From Croceicoccus pelagius (GTDB lineage Bacteria > Pseudomonadota > Alphaproteobacteria > Sphingomonadales > Sphingomonadaceae): a DNA stretch of 52,274 nt. The stretch lies in NCBI RefSeq assembly GCF_001661915.1, contig NZ_LYWY01000014.1, forward strand, positions 1-52,274, given 5' to 3'. The notes beneath the pieces were generated by a model. It was not told the DNA's origin and ran no database searches. It saw only the letters and a list, made by a program, of their open reading frames with translations. Below are positions 35,580 through 43,933 of this stretch, piece after piece. Numbering within the stretch: position 1 is the first letter of the stretch; every line of letters starts with the position of its first letter. The translations under genes and the position numbers were made by a program.

Positions 35580-36929
35580 TCACGACGCGTGCTGCCAGGC
35601 ACCCATCGAGCCCAGATATATATCGAGCTTGCCAAATCCTTTGCTTTGCAGCCAGCCCGCCGCCACACTCGCACGCATTCCACTGGCACACATGACGGAA
35701 TAGGCGCGTTCGCGATCGAGCTCGGCGAAGCGGGAATTGAGCTCGCCCACGTAGATGTGGTCCGATCCCTCGATCGCGCCGCTGCGCCGCTCATCGAGGT
35801 CACGCACATCGAGCAAGGTCCAGTCGTCGCGCTTGCGCTCGAGACGATCCTGAACCTCGTTCGTCCCGATCATCGGAAGGCTCGCCATCTTCATTCCTTG
35901 CGCTGCAGCCGGCACGATACCGACATAGCCGCCGACGATCGAGTCGAGCCCGATCCTCACAAGGTGCGTCATGGCCGAAGCCAGCTGGTCTTCCGCCGAT
36001 CCGACGAGGGCGATTGTTTCACCCTCCCTGATGAACCAGCCCGCAAACGCCGAAATCATGCCGACCGGAAGGCATATCGAACCAGGCAGATGCCCGCTTG
36101 CGTATGCAAGCGGATCCCGCACGTCGACGACATGGTCGGCGTCGATTTCGCGGATGTCCGAGAGCATGAGACGTTTTGGTCGCAGGATCCGTGGCGCAGG
36201 AGATGTTCCCTCGACATTCAGACGCTCCATCAGTCTGAAATAGGGTGGCTGGTAATGATGCTCGGCGAGCTTCGCCTCGATGAATTCCTCGCGATCGGCT
36301 ATCTGGAGCCGCGGATTGTTGCGACGTTCGTGGCCTATGGTCGAGAATTCCCGGTTCGCCATTCCCGAACCGCAGACCGAGCCTGCTCCATGCGCGGGGT
36401 AAATGATCGCCTGGTCACCCAGACCGCAAATCTTCTGCAGTGAATCGTACAGGAGGCCCGCGACCTCCCGCGCGCGCTCGGGATAGAAATCGGTGCGTCC
36501 GACGTCGCCAACGAAGAGCGCATCGCCGGTGAACACGCCGACCGGTCCTTCGGGAAAATCGTCGTCATGGAGGACGAAGGCGAGATGATCGTCGGTGTGA
36601 CCGGGAGTTTCGAGCACCGAAATCCGCAACTTCCCGATCTCGAAAACGTCGCCCTCTCGCGCGGTGTCGGCGAAAACAATCTCGTCCGCAGGGTTTGGAC
36701 CGTGCAGAACGCGGGCACCGGTCATTTTGGCCAATACCGGCGATCCCGTGATGAGATCCTCATTCCTGTGCGTTTCGAAGATATGCGTGATCTCCAGCCC
36801 TTCGGCGCGGGCACGCTCGACATAAATCTCGCAGTCCCGGCGCGGATCGATGACCGCTGCCTTGCCCTGCGAACCAATCAGATAGGAAAGGTGGGAGAGG
36901 CCGGGGGTCTTTATCTTCTCGAGCAGCAT
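35580..36929 (-). CDS. MBL-fold hydrolase with two rhodanese domains
   Basis: A 449-residue cytoplasmic protein. Residues 1-240 are a metallo-beta-lactamase fold like persulfide dioxygenases: H54 (ETHRNEDL), H111 (TPGHTDD) and D136 (FTGDALF) correspond to the three iron ligands of ETHE1, while the second-metal His positions are replaced. H180 (YPAHGAGS) is also kept. Two rhodanese domains follow. The first lacks a catalytic Cys (IALVGSAED), the second has C414 (VMCASGMRAS). This layout is close to CstB-like persulfide dioxygenase-sulfurtransferases. In a copper/mercury island it could manage reactive sulfur or persulfides. Start at MLLEKIK (36929); the longer frame overlaps the upstream gene region without homology. 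Confidence 0.82.
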   Translation of the reverse strand: MLLEKIKTPGLSHLSYLIGSQGKAAVIDPRRDCEIYVERARAEGLEITHIFETHRNEDLITGSPVLAKMTGARVLHGPNPADEIVFADTAREGDVFEIGKLRISVLETPGHTDDHLAFVLHDDDFPEGPVGVFTGDALFVGDVGRTDFYPERAREVAGLLYDSLQKICGLGDQAIIYPAHGAGSVCGSGMANREFSTIGHERRNNPRLQIADREEFIEAKLAEHHYQPPYFRLMERLNVEGTSPAPRILRPKRLMLSDIREIDADHVVDVRDPLAYASGHLPGSICLPVGMISAFAGWFIREGETIALVGSAEDQLASAMTHLVRIGLDSIVGGYVGIVPAAAQGMKMASLPMIGTNEVQDRLERKRDDWTLLDVRDLDERRSGAIEGSDHIYVGELNSRFAELDRERAYSVMCASGMRASVAAGWLQSKGFGKLDIYLGSMGAWQHAS

Positions 36930-36972
36930 GTTTTGCCTCGTCGTTAGAGTGTTTCCGCGAGCCCGCGTCGAT

Positions 36973-37692
36973 CTAGTCGATCCCGAATTCGGCTTTGAGC
37001 GCCGAGACGTTCTCGAAGCGGTCTGCTTCTGGCCGGGCGATAGCGGGTTTAGCGTTGACCCAGGTGTTCTCGCAGACGAATTCGAGCATGGCTGCCGCGA
37101 GGTCGGCGTGCCTGCAACGAAAGCAACCCTCGGCAAGACGCTCGTCGGTAATGACGGCTTCACCCGTATAGGGTTCGTCGAGGAGCCAGCCCGGTCGCGC
37201 AGCCGTCCATTTCAGGCCTTTCGCGCGCTCCAGAAGATCTTCCATGGCGCGCATCTGTTCGAGAATATTGTGCAAGGCTGGTCTTGCCGTGAGCTCGAAC
37301 CATGCAGGAACGCTGGGTTGCGGCTCTACAAACGCCGCCGATATCACGACGATCTGGGAAATGCCGGTCGTCGACATCGCTTCCACCAGCCTGCGGGTTC
37401 CCTCCGTGTAAAGCGGAGGCGGATCGATCGTCGTGGATGGACTGAACCCTATACCGAGTGCGGAAATGACCGCACGACAACCTTCAAGCTCGCTGCTGAA
37501 GTCGTCATTGAGAACGTCGCACTGGAAATACTCGACATTGTCGACCCTGTCCGATGGTTCGGGCAGGGTGTGTTCGAACGCTCGTACCGCGATGCCCTTG
37601 CGGACCGCATGGCGCAATATTTCCGTGCCGGTCTTTCCTCCGGCACCGAAGACCGCAAGGGGGGCTGCATCGGTCACAGGCTCAGCTTCCAC
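36973..37692 (-). CDS. NAD(P)-binding Rossmann protein (atypical SDR/NmrA-like)
   Basis: A 239-residue soluble protein with the dinucleotide motif VFGAGGKTG (16-22) and the atypical-SDR layout (CDVLND after strand 3, ISALG after strand 4, VVISAAFV, ARPGWLLDEP). These proteins resemble NAD(P)H-binding NmrA/flavin-reductase-like SDRs, which may reduce quinones or flavins or act as redox sensors. The start is GTG at 37692 with GAGGTG 5 bases before it. It lies 43 bp before the MBL-rhodanese gene on the same strand, so the two may be one transcript. Substrate unknown. Confidence 0.75.
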   Translation of the reverse strand: MEAEPVTDAAPLAVFGAGGKTGTEILRHAVRKGIAVRAFEHTLPEPSDRVDNVEYFQCDVLNDDFSSELEGCRAVISALGIGFSPSTTIDPPPLYTEGTRRLVEAMSTTGISQIVVISAAFVEPQPSVPAWFELTARPALHNILEQMRAMEDLLERAKGLKWTAARPGWLLDEPYTGEAVITDERLAEGCFRCRHADLAAAMLEFVCENTWVNAKPAIARPEADRFENVSALKAEFGID

Positions 37693-37785
37693 TGTAGCAC
37701 CTCATTGTAAATTCGGCCGCGCTTGCCGGGCCGATCATGATTATGGAGCGGGCACCGACGGAAGCCGGCGCCCGCTCGCTCGTGT

Positions 37786-38274
37786 TCACGCTTCGCTGTT
37801 GCCGCAAGTCGTGTACCCCCAGAACCCGAACTCGTCCTTCATCCGGGGGCCGGCGACGATGAGCTCCTGCATTTGCAAGCCCGCGTCTCCTTCGTCATCG
37901 AGAATGCGCGTACGGATACGAAGCTCACCATTCGCATACTCACCCGAGGCGCTTGCCGTAACAGGGATCAGCTTGCCGTTGATCTTGATGGCCCCGCGAC
38001 CGCTGTTGTCGTAGACGAATGACGGAAAAGCGACCTCGGTCAGGCGGAACTGGCACGTGTTTTCGGCTCCCAGCGCGGCGAGGTCCGCCTCGCTCATGGT
38101 CTCGGGCAGCATGAGGCCGGGGCTGAGGTTGGCAAGAGCGCTCGCAGCACTCTCTATCGGAGCTGCCGTCGCCGGAGGATCGAGCTGCGCTTCGCGATCA
38201 TTGCCGACCGCGGTATTGGTGTTGCAGGCCGCCAGCGGGAGGGCTGCAAGCGTCAGAAGTGCGATCTTGTTCAT
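37786..38274 (-). CDS. Lipoprotein of unknown function
   Basis: A 162-residue lipoprotein (ALPLAAC, C17). After an Ala/Pro-rich linker comes a folded-looking part with two cysteines (NTCQFRLTEVAFPSFVYD near 74 and YTTCGNSEA at the end), which may form a disulfide. I do not recognise a family. ATG at 38274 overlaps the DUF305 gene stop as ATGA, so it is the last of four coupled genes (APC transporter, channel-like protein, DUF305 protein, lipoprotein). Confidence 0.6.
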   Translation of the reverse strand: MNKIALLTLAALPLAACNTNTAVGNDREAQLDPPATAAPIESAASALANLSPGLMLPETMSEADLAALGAENTCQFRLTEVAFPSFVYDNSGRGAIKINGKLIPVTASASGEYANGELRIRTRILDDEGDAGLQMQELIVAGPRMKDEFGFWGYTTCGNSEA

Positions 38275-38798
38275 TGCTGCATCTCCTCGGGCAGGCGTTC
38301 TTCGGTGCGTGGACCGTTCTCCTCGATGTCCTCGATGAGATATTTCATCTCGGCGATCTCACGCCGCTGCGCGACGATGATGGCCTGCGCAAGTTCGCGA
38401 ACCCGCGGATCCTTCAGGCTCGCCCTCTCGCTGGTCATGATCGCGATCGAGTGGTGCGGGATCATCGCGGCCATGTATTCGGTGTCGTCGACCGTGGTCT
38501 GGCTGCGTACGAGCCATAGCGCGAGTGCGAATACGAGGGCTCCGACGCCCAGGATGATGAAGTTCTTGGTCCGGTCCTTGTACATGCCCCACATGAAGAG
38601 AAGCATGACCACCATCATCATCGCGCCCATGACGAACATCATCCAGAAGCGCGTCTCGCTCCAGAACACGTCGTCCATGTCGAAGCTGTTGGCGTACATC
38701 AGGAAGAACATGATCACGGTCGAGGTCGATACCATGGCCATGAATCGCCAGTAGTTCCCGCCCCCTCCCTTATCCGAGTGGGATGTGCTTTCAGTCAT
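38271..38798 (-). CDS. Membrane-bound DUF305 protein
   Basis: A 175-residue protein with three transmembrane helices (about 18-36, 51-71, 80-97; the second very Met-rich: FWMMFVMGAMMMVVMLLFMWGM) and a C-terminal DUF305 region with YMAAMIPHH (H115, H116) and an extended helix (ERASLKDPRVRELAQAII). DUF305 domains belong to the ferritin-like/copper-responsive family often found with copper genes; their Met and His residues suggest Cu(I) binding. ATG at 38798 overlaps the channel gene stop as ATGA. Confidence 0.82.
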   Translation of the reverse strand: MTESTSHSDKGGGGNYWRFMAMVSTSTVIMFFLMYANSFDMDDVFWSETRFWMMFVMGAMMMVVMLLFMWGMYKDRTKNFIILGVGALVFALALWLVRSQTTVDDTEYMAAMIPHHSIAIMTSERASLKDPRVRELAQAIIVAQRREIAEMKYLIEDIEENGPRTEERLPEEMQQ

Positions 38799-39208
38799 GC
38801 GTTTTCTCCTTCCTTCATCATGGTCCAGAACAATTGTGCCGAGCAGCTGATGAGCGCGAAGCCGGTCAAGGCTTCGACGCCGGCAATGACGCGCAGGTGC
38901 TCGGTCGGGTAGATGTCGCCGAGCCCCAGCGTGGTCACGTTGATCAGCGAGAAATAGAAATAGTCCATCGCACTCATCGCCGGCGTCTTGTCGAACCCGC
39001 CGAGGCCCAGCTCCGCGCCCAGCCAGAAACCGCCAGCGAAGAGCGTCGCGACAAGCAGGTGCGATGCCAGGACGAGAAGCGCGACCCCAAGTTTGGCGGA
39101 GAAATTTCCGGGTGCGTCGAGCATGCGATGCCCTGCGCCGAGGATCGACAGATGCACGCCGACCGAGGCCAGGAAAAGTGCAATGGCGAGAATTAGTGCG
39201 GCGATCAT
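38795..39208 (-). CDS. Two-helix K+-channel-like protein
   Basis: A 137-residue membrane protein. Helices at about 1-24, 37-61 and 107-128 surround a pore loop, FSLINVTTLGLGDIYP, with the filter sequence T93-L-G-L-G-D98, close to the TVGYGD of potassium channels (Ion_trans_2 family). The Tyr of the filter is Leu, which may change selectivity. No cytoplasmic RCK or cyclic-nucleotide domain is attached. Such a small channel unit would work as a tetramer. It is translationally coupled on both sides (ATGA overlaps) to the APC transporter and the DUF305 gene. Confidence 0.75.
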   Translation of the reverse strand: MIAALILAIALFLASVGVHLSILGAGHRMLDAPGNFSAKLGVALLVLASHLLVATLFAGGFWLGAELGLGGFDKTPAMSAMDYFYFSLINVTTLGLGDIYPTEHLRVIAGVEALTGFALISCSAQLFWTMMKEGENA

Positions 39209-40554
39209 CGATGATCTCCATCGTGTGTGGCGGGCATTTCACGCAGCGCAGGATTCCGACGGAGATAGAACCATTCGGCTCCGAACACTGCGGCAATACC
39301 TGCGACCGCATAGGCGACGACCGCAGGGTCGGTTTTGAGCTTGGCGAGGGCAAAAGCTGTCAGGACTACGCCGTCCGCCATGAGCGCCGACCAGAGGATC
39401 CAGGCACGCGCGCCTATTTCTTCCCGCAAACCGCGCAGCACGCCCCAATGCACGAGCATGTCCATTACGAGATAGAAGAACGCTCCGAGCGAGGCGATCC
39501 GCGAAAGATCGAACAGGACCGCGAGCGTGCCGGCGACCACGACGGTATAGACCAGCATGTGACTGCGGATCGGTCCCTTCATCCCAAAATGGCTATGCGG
39601 GATCATCTTCATTTCGGTCAGCATCGTCAGCATTCGCGAAACGGCGAAAACGCTGGCGATGACACCCGAGGTCGTGGCTGCGATCGCGATTGCGACTGTG
39701 AAATAGAACCCAAGCTCTCCGAGCGCGGGGCGCGCAGCTGCCGCAAGCGAGTAATCGCGCGCTTGCGCTATTTCCGAAGTGCTGAGGCTGGCTCCGACCG
39801 CCACCGCGACCAGAAGGTAGACGACCACGCATACTGTGATCGAAATGATAATAGTTCTGCCAACATTTCGGTGCGGATCGATGATTTCGCCGCCGCTGTT
39901 GGTGATGGTGGTGAAACCCTTGAACGCGAGGATCGAGAAGGCGACCGACGCGAGCAACGCGTCGAGACCCGAAAGCGCGACTGGCTCTGAGAAGGCGCCG
40001 CCCGAAAAGCCGCTGGCCCAGATCGCCGCAATCGCGAACAGGGCGATGCCGCCGATCTTGATCGCCGACATGACGAGAGAGAAACCGCTGACCGATTTGT
40101 TGCCTGCCGCATTCACGAAATAGGCGAAGACGATGAGCGCCAGTGCCGCGACGGAAACCAGAATGCCGCTGCTCTCGAGCCCAAAGGGCCGCAAGGCATA
40201 GGTCGCGAAGGTCCGAGCGACCAGGCTTTCGTTGATGACCATCGACAGCGCCATCAGGAGCGATGCCGATGCTGCAACAACACCCGGTCCGTAGGCCTTC
40301 TGAAGAATCATCGCGATGCCGCCAGAGGAGGGCCAGCGGTTCGACATCTTGATGTAGCTGTAGGCGGCTAGGGAAGTGACCAGGGCGCCGACTATGAAAG
40401 AAAGCGGAAATAGCGGTCCAGCCAGTTCGGCAATCTGGCCGGTCAGTGCGAAAATACCAGCGCCGATCATGACGCCGGTTCCCATTGCGACACCGCCAAG
40501 CAGCGTTATCGATCCAGCACTCTTCCCATGTTGATCGTTGCCATCTGTCTGCAA
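39205..40554 (-). CDS. APC-family transporter
   Basis: A 449-residue protein with about 12 transmembrane helices of the amino acid-polyamine-organocation superfamily. The first helix has GVAMGTGVMIGAGIFALTG, the glycine-rich unwound substrate site of these transporters; AFSILAFKGFTTITNSGGEIIDP in helix VI is also characteristic. The closest style is that of bacterial amino acid permeases, but the substrate is not evident. The C-terminus ends in HDGDHR. It is the first of four coupled genes (channel-like, DUF305, lipoprotein). Confidence 0.8.
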   Translation of the reverse strand: MQTDGNDQHGKSAGSITLLGGVAMGTGVMIGAGIFALTGQIAELAGPLFPLSFIVGALVTSLAAYSYIKMSNRWPSSGGIAMILQKAYGPGVVAASASLLMALSMVINESLVARTFATYALRPFGLESSGILVSVAALALIVFAYFVNAAGNKSVSGFSLVMSAIKIGGIALFAIAAIWASGFSGGAFSEPVALSGLDALLASVAFSILAFKGFTTITNSGGEIIDPHRNVGRTIIISITVCVVVYLLVAVAVGASLSTSEIAQARDYSLAAAARPALGELGFYFTVAIAIAATTSGVIASVFAVSRMLTMLTEMKMIPHSHFGMKGPIRSHMLVYTVVVAGTLAVLFDLSRIASLGAFFYLVMDMLVHWGVLRGLREEIGARAWILWSALMADGVVLTAFALAKLKTDPAVVAYAVAGIAAVFGAEWFYLRRNPALREMPATHDGDHR

Positions 40555-40793
40555 GTCTTTCCCCTGTCGATGTCCTCCCGTCCGAGAAACATCACGACAA
40601 GCAGTACGTTGCGAAGCGGCTCACCCCTCAAAAAATTTTCTGGCGGGGCATGAGCCATCCTTGGGCTGGCCCCGAAATCGCGTTGAGCTATCGATTTCCG
40701 GCGGCGCGCTCTTTCTTCCTGCAGCGATGCCGATGGCGGCGCGTCAAGGCACGGCAGTCCACGCTGAGTGCGCCTAATATTCAGCGCGTCAAA

Positions 40794-41066
40794 TCAGGAA
40801 AACCGGGCCTGGAAAAACCGGTGCAGCGGGACCGCGATGAGTGCGATGTACCAGCCGTAGAGAAAACTGCCCACCGCTCCTGCAAGAAATCCCGACAGGG
40901 TCAGCCATTCGAACCATGGCAGCAACGGAGCCCAGGCTTGGTGCATGTGAAACCGCTCGGGTGCGAGGACTCCGAAGGCAATGCATAGGAGGTAGCTGAC
41001 AAGCAGGAACACGCTGAGCGTCCAGCCCCATGCGAATATCGAGTTCTTGATTGATCCTTTTACCAT
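40794..41066 (-). CDS. DUF5676-type small membrane protein
   Basis: A 90-residue protein with two hydrophobic segments (WTLSVFLLVSYLLCIAFGVLAP and SGFLAGAVGSFLYGWYIALIAV) joined by FHMHQAWAPLLPWFEW. The SFLYGWYIAL-PL block and spacing match DUF5676 membrane proteins, which are often encoded beside heavy-metal genes; their function is unknown. GGGAG lies 7 bases before the ATG at 41066. Confidence 0.7.
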   Translation of the reverse strand: MVKGSIKNSIFAWGWTLSVFLLVSYLLCIAFGVLAPERFHMHQAWAPLLPWFEWLTLSGFLAGAVGSFLYGWYIALIAVPLHRFFQARFS

Positions 41067-41110
41067 CGCATTTCTCCCACTTCGTGCGTCCTAAAATTAT
41101 GCAAACGGAA

Positions 41111-41146
41111 GGGTCCGGGACCGTCGGGGCAGCCGGCCCCGGACCC
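41111..41146 (-). terminator. GC-rich hairpin after the DUF411 gene
   Basis: GGGTCCGGG (41111-41119) and CCCGGACCC (41138-41146) form a perfect 9-bp stem around an 18-base loop. Read on the minus strand it is followed by TTCCGTTTGC, a loose T-rich tail, so it may end the methyltransferase-DUF411 transcript before the DUF5676 gene. Confidence 0.45.
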
Positions 41147-41277
41147 AGCGGGATGATCGACAGGCATCTTAGCGCCCGTCCCGGTGTCCCGGGCTTCTGT
41201 GTTATTCCCGCGCGATTGTTCTTCAACGAGACATCGCCCTTATTTCTCGCGCGGCCACTGGCGTCAGTTCCTTACAA

Positions 41278-41742
41278 TCACCGATAAGATGCGAAGACGC
41301 TCTGTCCGGTCGGACCAAAGGCGATGACCTCATAGGGCTGGATCCGGTTTCCGGCCTCCATGCCGGGCGATCCCAGAGGCATTCCCGGAACCGCTAGACC
41401 GGCAACGCCGTCGGGCCGCTCGCGCAAAAGTCGGGCGACGGCTTCGGCGGGCACGTGACCTTCGATGATGTATCCATCGACCTCCATCGTGTGGCACGAC
41501 CACAATTCTTCCGGTACGCCGCGCGCTGTCTTGATCGCCGCCATGTCGTTGCTATCGACCGATGCCACCTTCGCGTTCATCCCATCTTCAAGATGGCCTG
41601 CCCAGTTGAGACAGCATCCACATCCGGGGTCCCTGAACATCGTATAGGTCGCTGCCTGAGCCACGTTCGAACAGGCTGCCAGCACGAGCAAGGCCGCGCC
41701 GCTAATCGATCGCCGGAGCAGCGAAGGCTTTTTCAAATTCAT
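41278..41742 (-). CDS. DUF411 metal-binding protein
   Basis: A 154-residue exported protein: signal peptide (residues 8-30, possibly a lipoprotein at LAAC), then the DUF411 fold with MFRDPGCGCCLNWAGHLED (C45, C47, C48), ELWSCHTMEVDGY and GHVPAEAV. DUF411 proteins (CopG-like) bind Cu through these Cys/His/Met residues and commonly accompany copper-resistance genes. The ATG at 41742 is preferred to one upstream because AAAGGA lies before it and it starts the signal peptide. It overlaps the methyltransferase stop by 4 bases. Confidence 0.85.
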   Translation of the reverse strand: MNLKKPSLLRRSISGAALLVLAACSNVAQAATYTMFRDPGCGCCLNWAGHLEDGMNAKVASVDSNDMAAIKTARGVPEELWSCHTMEVDGYIIEGHVPAEAVARLLRERPDGVAGLAVPGMPLGSPGMEAGNRIQPYEVIAFGPTGQSVFASYR

Positions 41743-42443
41743 TGTGCAATTCCTTTCTTGTATCCGCGCCATAGCGAGATCGTCCCGGTTGCCGTCGGGA
41801 ACCGTTGGAGCAGGCATGGCTCGGTGAAGATTTCGGCGAATAGTTTTTCGACCTCGCCGTCGGCGCTGGGCTGCGTGTCGCTTATGCCGTCAAGAGACTG
41901 GACGGTCGCCCGGAAGAGGCTCCGCATGAGTGGGCTATCCTGCTTCATATAATCGGAGATCAACACGGTTCCGCCTGGCACGAGCAAGCTTTCGATGGTT
42001 TCCAGGATTGTCTGCTTCTTGCGCAAGGGGACCTGGTGCAGGACGAGGCTGCTGACGATCTTGTTCGGCTGCCACCCTGCGGGCAGCTTGAGGCTTTCGA
42101 GAAAGCCATTGTGCCATTTCACGAGATCGGCTCCCGCGCCAAACTTGCGCCGCGCAAGCGCGAGCGCATCCGGGTCGGGTTCGACACCGATCAGACCCGC
42201 TTCCGGACAATCCGTCATCAAGGCCTTGAGAAGAGTGCCGGTTCCGCTGCCAACATCGATCACCCGGTCGCCGGGGACAAGGTGCAGTTCTTCGACAATC
42301 CTTTGTCGCCAGAGATGTTCGCGGGTGAACAGACCGATCGCCCGGTCGTAAAGGGGCGTCAGAAAGCTCTTGCCAAGAAGAGGCGTAAATTCGCCGTGAT
42401 CTTCAGGTGCGGTGATATTGTTCACGAGCTGGTTCCCATTCAT
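41739..42443 (-). CDS. Class I SAM-dependent methyltransferase
   Basis: A 234-residue protein with the Rossmann-like SAM-binding fold: motif I VIDVGSGTGTLLKAL (about residues 61-75), acidic E87 at the end of strand 2 (GVEPDPDALALA), and later IVSSLVLHQVP and LLVPGGTVLISDY. It resembles small-molecule methyltransferases of the UbiE/ArsM style, but no cysteine set typical of ArsM is present. It is the first gene of the minus-strand block, divergent from the CnrYXH-like set, and is coupled to DUF411. Methylation of a metal(loid), thiol or lipid is possible; the substrate is unknown. Confidence 0.75.
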   Translation of the reverse strand: MNGNQLVNNITAPEDHGEFTPLLGKSFLTPLYDRAIGLFTREHLWRQRIVEELHLVPGDRVIDVGSGTGTLLKALMTDCPEAGLIGVEPDPDALALARRKFGAGADLVKWHNGFLESLKLPAGWQPNKIVSSLVLHQVPLRKKQTILETIESLLVPGGTVLISDYMKQDSPLMRSLFRATVQSLDGISDTQPSADGEVEKLFAEIFTEPCLLQRFPTATGTISLWRGYKKGIAQ

Positions 42444-42576
42444 CCCGGGTTCGACCCGATTCTGACAGACCCGTCTCGGTTACGTATGGCGCTGGACATT
42501 CCCTCAAAAAAAGAAGTTTAAGGGATTGTGCAGGCGAGCGCGTATAGGACACGTGCAACCCACAGGAGTTTTTCGG

Positions 42577-42873
42577 ATGCGTGACAATCACTCTCTTGAT
42601 GCGGTGCTCGGAACGCTTTCCACCACCGCCGCCAACGAGGTCCCAGCCGACTTCATGGATGGCGTTTGGCAGCGCGCCGGACAGCTTGGCGAAATCGCCG
42701 ACCGACGCCGCCGGACGGCCCTTTTCGTCGGTCTGTTCGTCGTCGGGCTTGGAGCTGGCGCCGGAACGAGCGGTTGGCCCGGCGGCTATGGCACGTCTTC
42801 CGCGTCATTTGGCGAGGGTCTTATCCTCGGCGAACAGCTGTCCCCATCGGCGCTCCTCCATGTGGAGCAATAG
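42577..42873 (+). CDS. Candidate CnrY-like anti-sigma factor
   Basis: A 98-residue protein with a cytoplasmic N-terminal half (residues 1-46), one transmembrane helix (TALFVGLFVVGLGAGAG) and a short periplasmic tail. AGGAG lies 8 bases before the ATG. Sequence similarity to CnrY of Cupriavidus is not obvious, but size, topology and gene order (first, before a CnrX-like sensor and an ECF sigma factor) fit an anti-sigma protein that holds the sigma factor at the membrane until metal is sensed. Confidence 0.55.
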   Translation: MRDNHSLDAVLGTLSTTAANEVPADFMDGVWQRAGQLGEIADRRRRTALFVGLFVVGLGAGAGTSGWPGGYGTSSASFGEGLILGEQLSPSALLHVEQ

Positions 42874-42876
42874 GGT

Positions 42877-43311
42877 TTGAAGACGACGCATATCGTTCTC
42901 GCGGTGCTTCTCGCAGCACTTGCAGGATGCCTCGGCGCGATTGCCGCGGATCGCTGGGCCAATCACGAGGCCGGCTCCGGCCTCCACGATTTCGTGCACG
43001 ACGAGCTCACCCTGACGGCCGACCAGGAGCAGCGTCTCGATGCGCTCGAGGCCCGTTTCGCTGTCGAAAGGGCACGGCTCGAAGGATCGGCGCGCGCAGC
43101 CAATGCCCGGCTCGCCCAGGCGATGGAAAATGAGCACGAGTACGGTCCCGAGGTTTCGGCCGCGATCGACGAGGTGCATGCGCGTATGGGCGATCTGCAG
43201 AAAGCAACGGTACGGCATGTCTTCGACATGCGTGAAATTCTCGAACCCGAGCAGCAACGCCAGTTCGACCGCAAGGTCTCCGACGCCCTGACCCGCGACC
43301 CGCGCGACTGA
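42877..43311 (+). CDS. CnrX-like periplasmic metal sensor
   Basis: A 144-residue protein with one N-terminal anchor helix (VLAVLLAALAGCLGAIAA) and a helical periplasmic domain of the CnrX/Metal_resist family. The Ni/Co-binding pattern of CnrX (H42, H46, E63, H119, M123) has exact counterparts here: H37, H41, E58, H114 and M118, with matching spacings H-x3-H, 17 residues to Glu, 56 to His, then H-x3-M. It would sense periplasmic Ni, Co or Cu and release the sigma factor. It starts with TTG at 42877, three bases after the anti-sigma stop codon. Confidence 0.82.
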   Translation: MKTTHIVLAVLLAALAGCLGAIAADRWANHEAGSGLHDFVHDELTLTADQEQRLDALEARFAVERARLEGSARAANARLAQAMENEHEYGPEVSAAIDEVHARMGDLQKATVRHVFDMREILEPEQQRQFDRKVSDALTRDPRD

Positions 43312-43317
43312 AGCGCC

Positions 43318-43878
43318 ATGTCGGGGGCGGGCGACAATCCGGATGAGGCCCTTGTCTCGCAGGTGAGGGCCGGTAACAAGCGGGCTTTCAGCAAGCTCGT
43401 CGAGCATGAAACCGGTCGGCTTCTCGCGCTCGCGACACGCATGCTTTCCTCTCCTTCTCAGGCGGAGGACGTTGTTCAGGACAGCCTCGCTTCGGTGTGG
43501 CTGACGCGCCATCGGCTCGATCCGGACAAGCCGATCGGACCCTATCTGACAACCGTCGTCCTCAACCGCTGCCGGGACCGTTTGCGCAGGCGCAAGGTCG
43601 CAGGCTTTTTCGGACTGTCGGGTGATGACGAACTCCATTCCATCGCCGACGATTTGCCGGGTCCTGAAGCGTTGGCCGTTTCCAGGGAAGAGCTCAATCT
43701 CGTTCAGGCCGAGATCGCGCGAATGCCTTTAAGGCTGCGCGAAGCGCTTGTGCTCGTGACCATCGAGGGGCGTAGCCAGGCCGAGGCGGCCGATCTTCTC
43801 GGAACGACCGAAAAGGCGATCGAAACCCGCGTATATCGCGCGCGCAACAGGCTGAAGGAGCGCTTCGAAAAACTTTGA
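43318..43878 (+). CDS. ECF sigma factor, CnrH-like
   Basis: A 186-residue extracytoplasmic-function sigma factor with region 2 (AFSKLVEHETGRLLALATRML, QAEDVVQDSLASVW) and region 4 (LRLREALVLVTIEGRSQAEAADLLGTTEKAIETRVYRARNRLKERF). It directs RNA polymerase to its target promoters when the CnrY-like protein lets go. It lies 6 bp after the CnrX-like gene, so the three genes are one transcript. The pcoA start follows after 55 bp, so this operon is a likely target. The strand switch at 42444-42576 may hold a second target promoter. Confidence 0.88.
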   Translation: MSGAGDNPDEALVSQVRAGNKRAFSKLVEHETGRLLALATRMLSSPSQAEDVVQDSLASVWLTRHRLDPDKPIGPYLTTVVLNRCRDRLRRRKVAGFFGLSGDDELHSIADDLPGPEALAVSREELNLVQAEIARMPLRLREALVLVTIEGRSQAEAADLLGTTEKAIETRVYRARNRLKERFEKL

Positions 43879-43933
43879 GGGGTTGGCTGGGCGCGCGCGT
43901 AAGTAACGGTAAACGCCAAGTCAGGAGCCCTTT

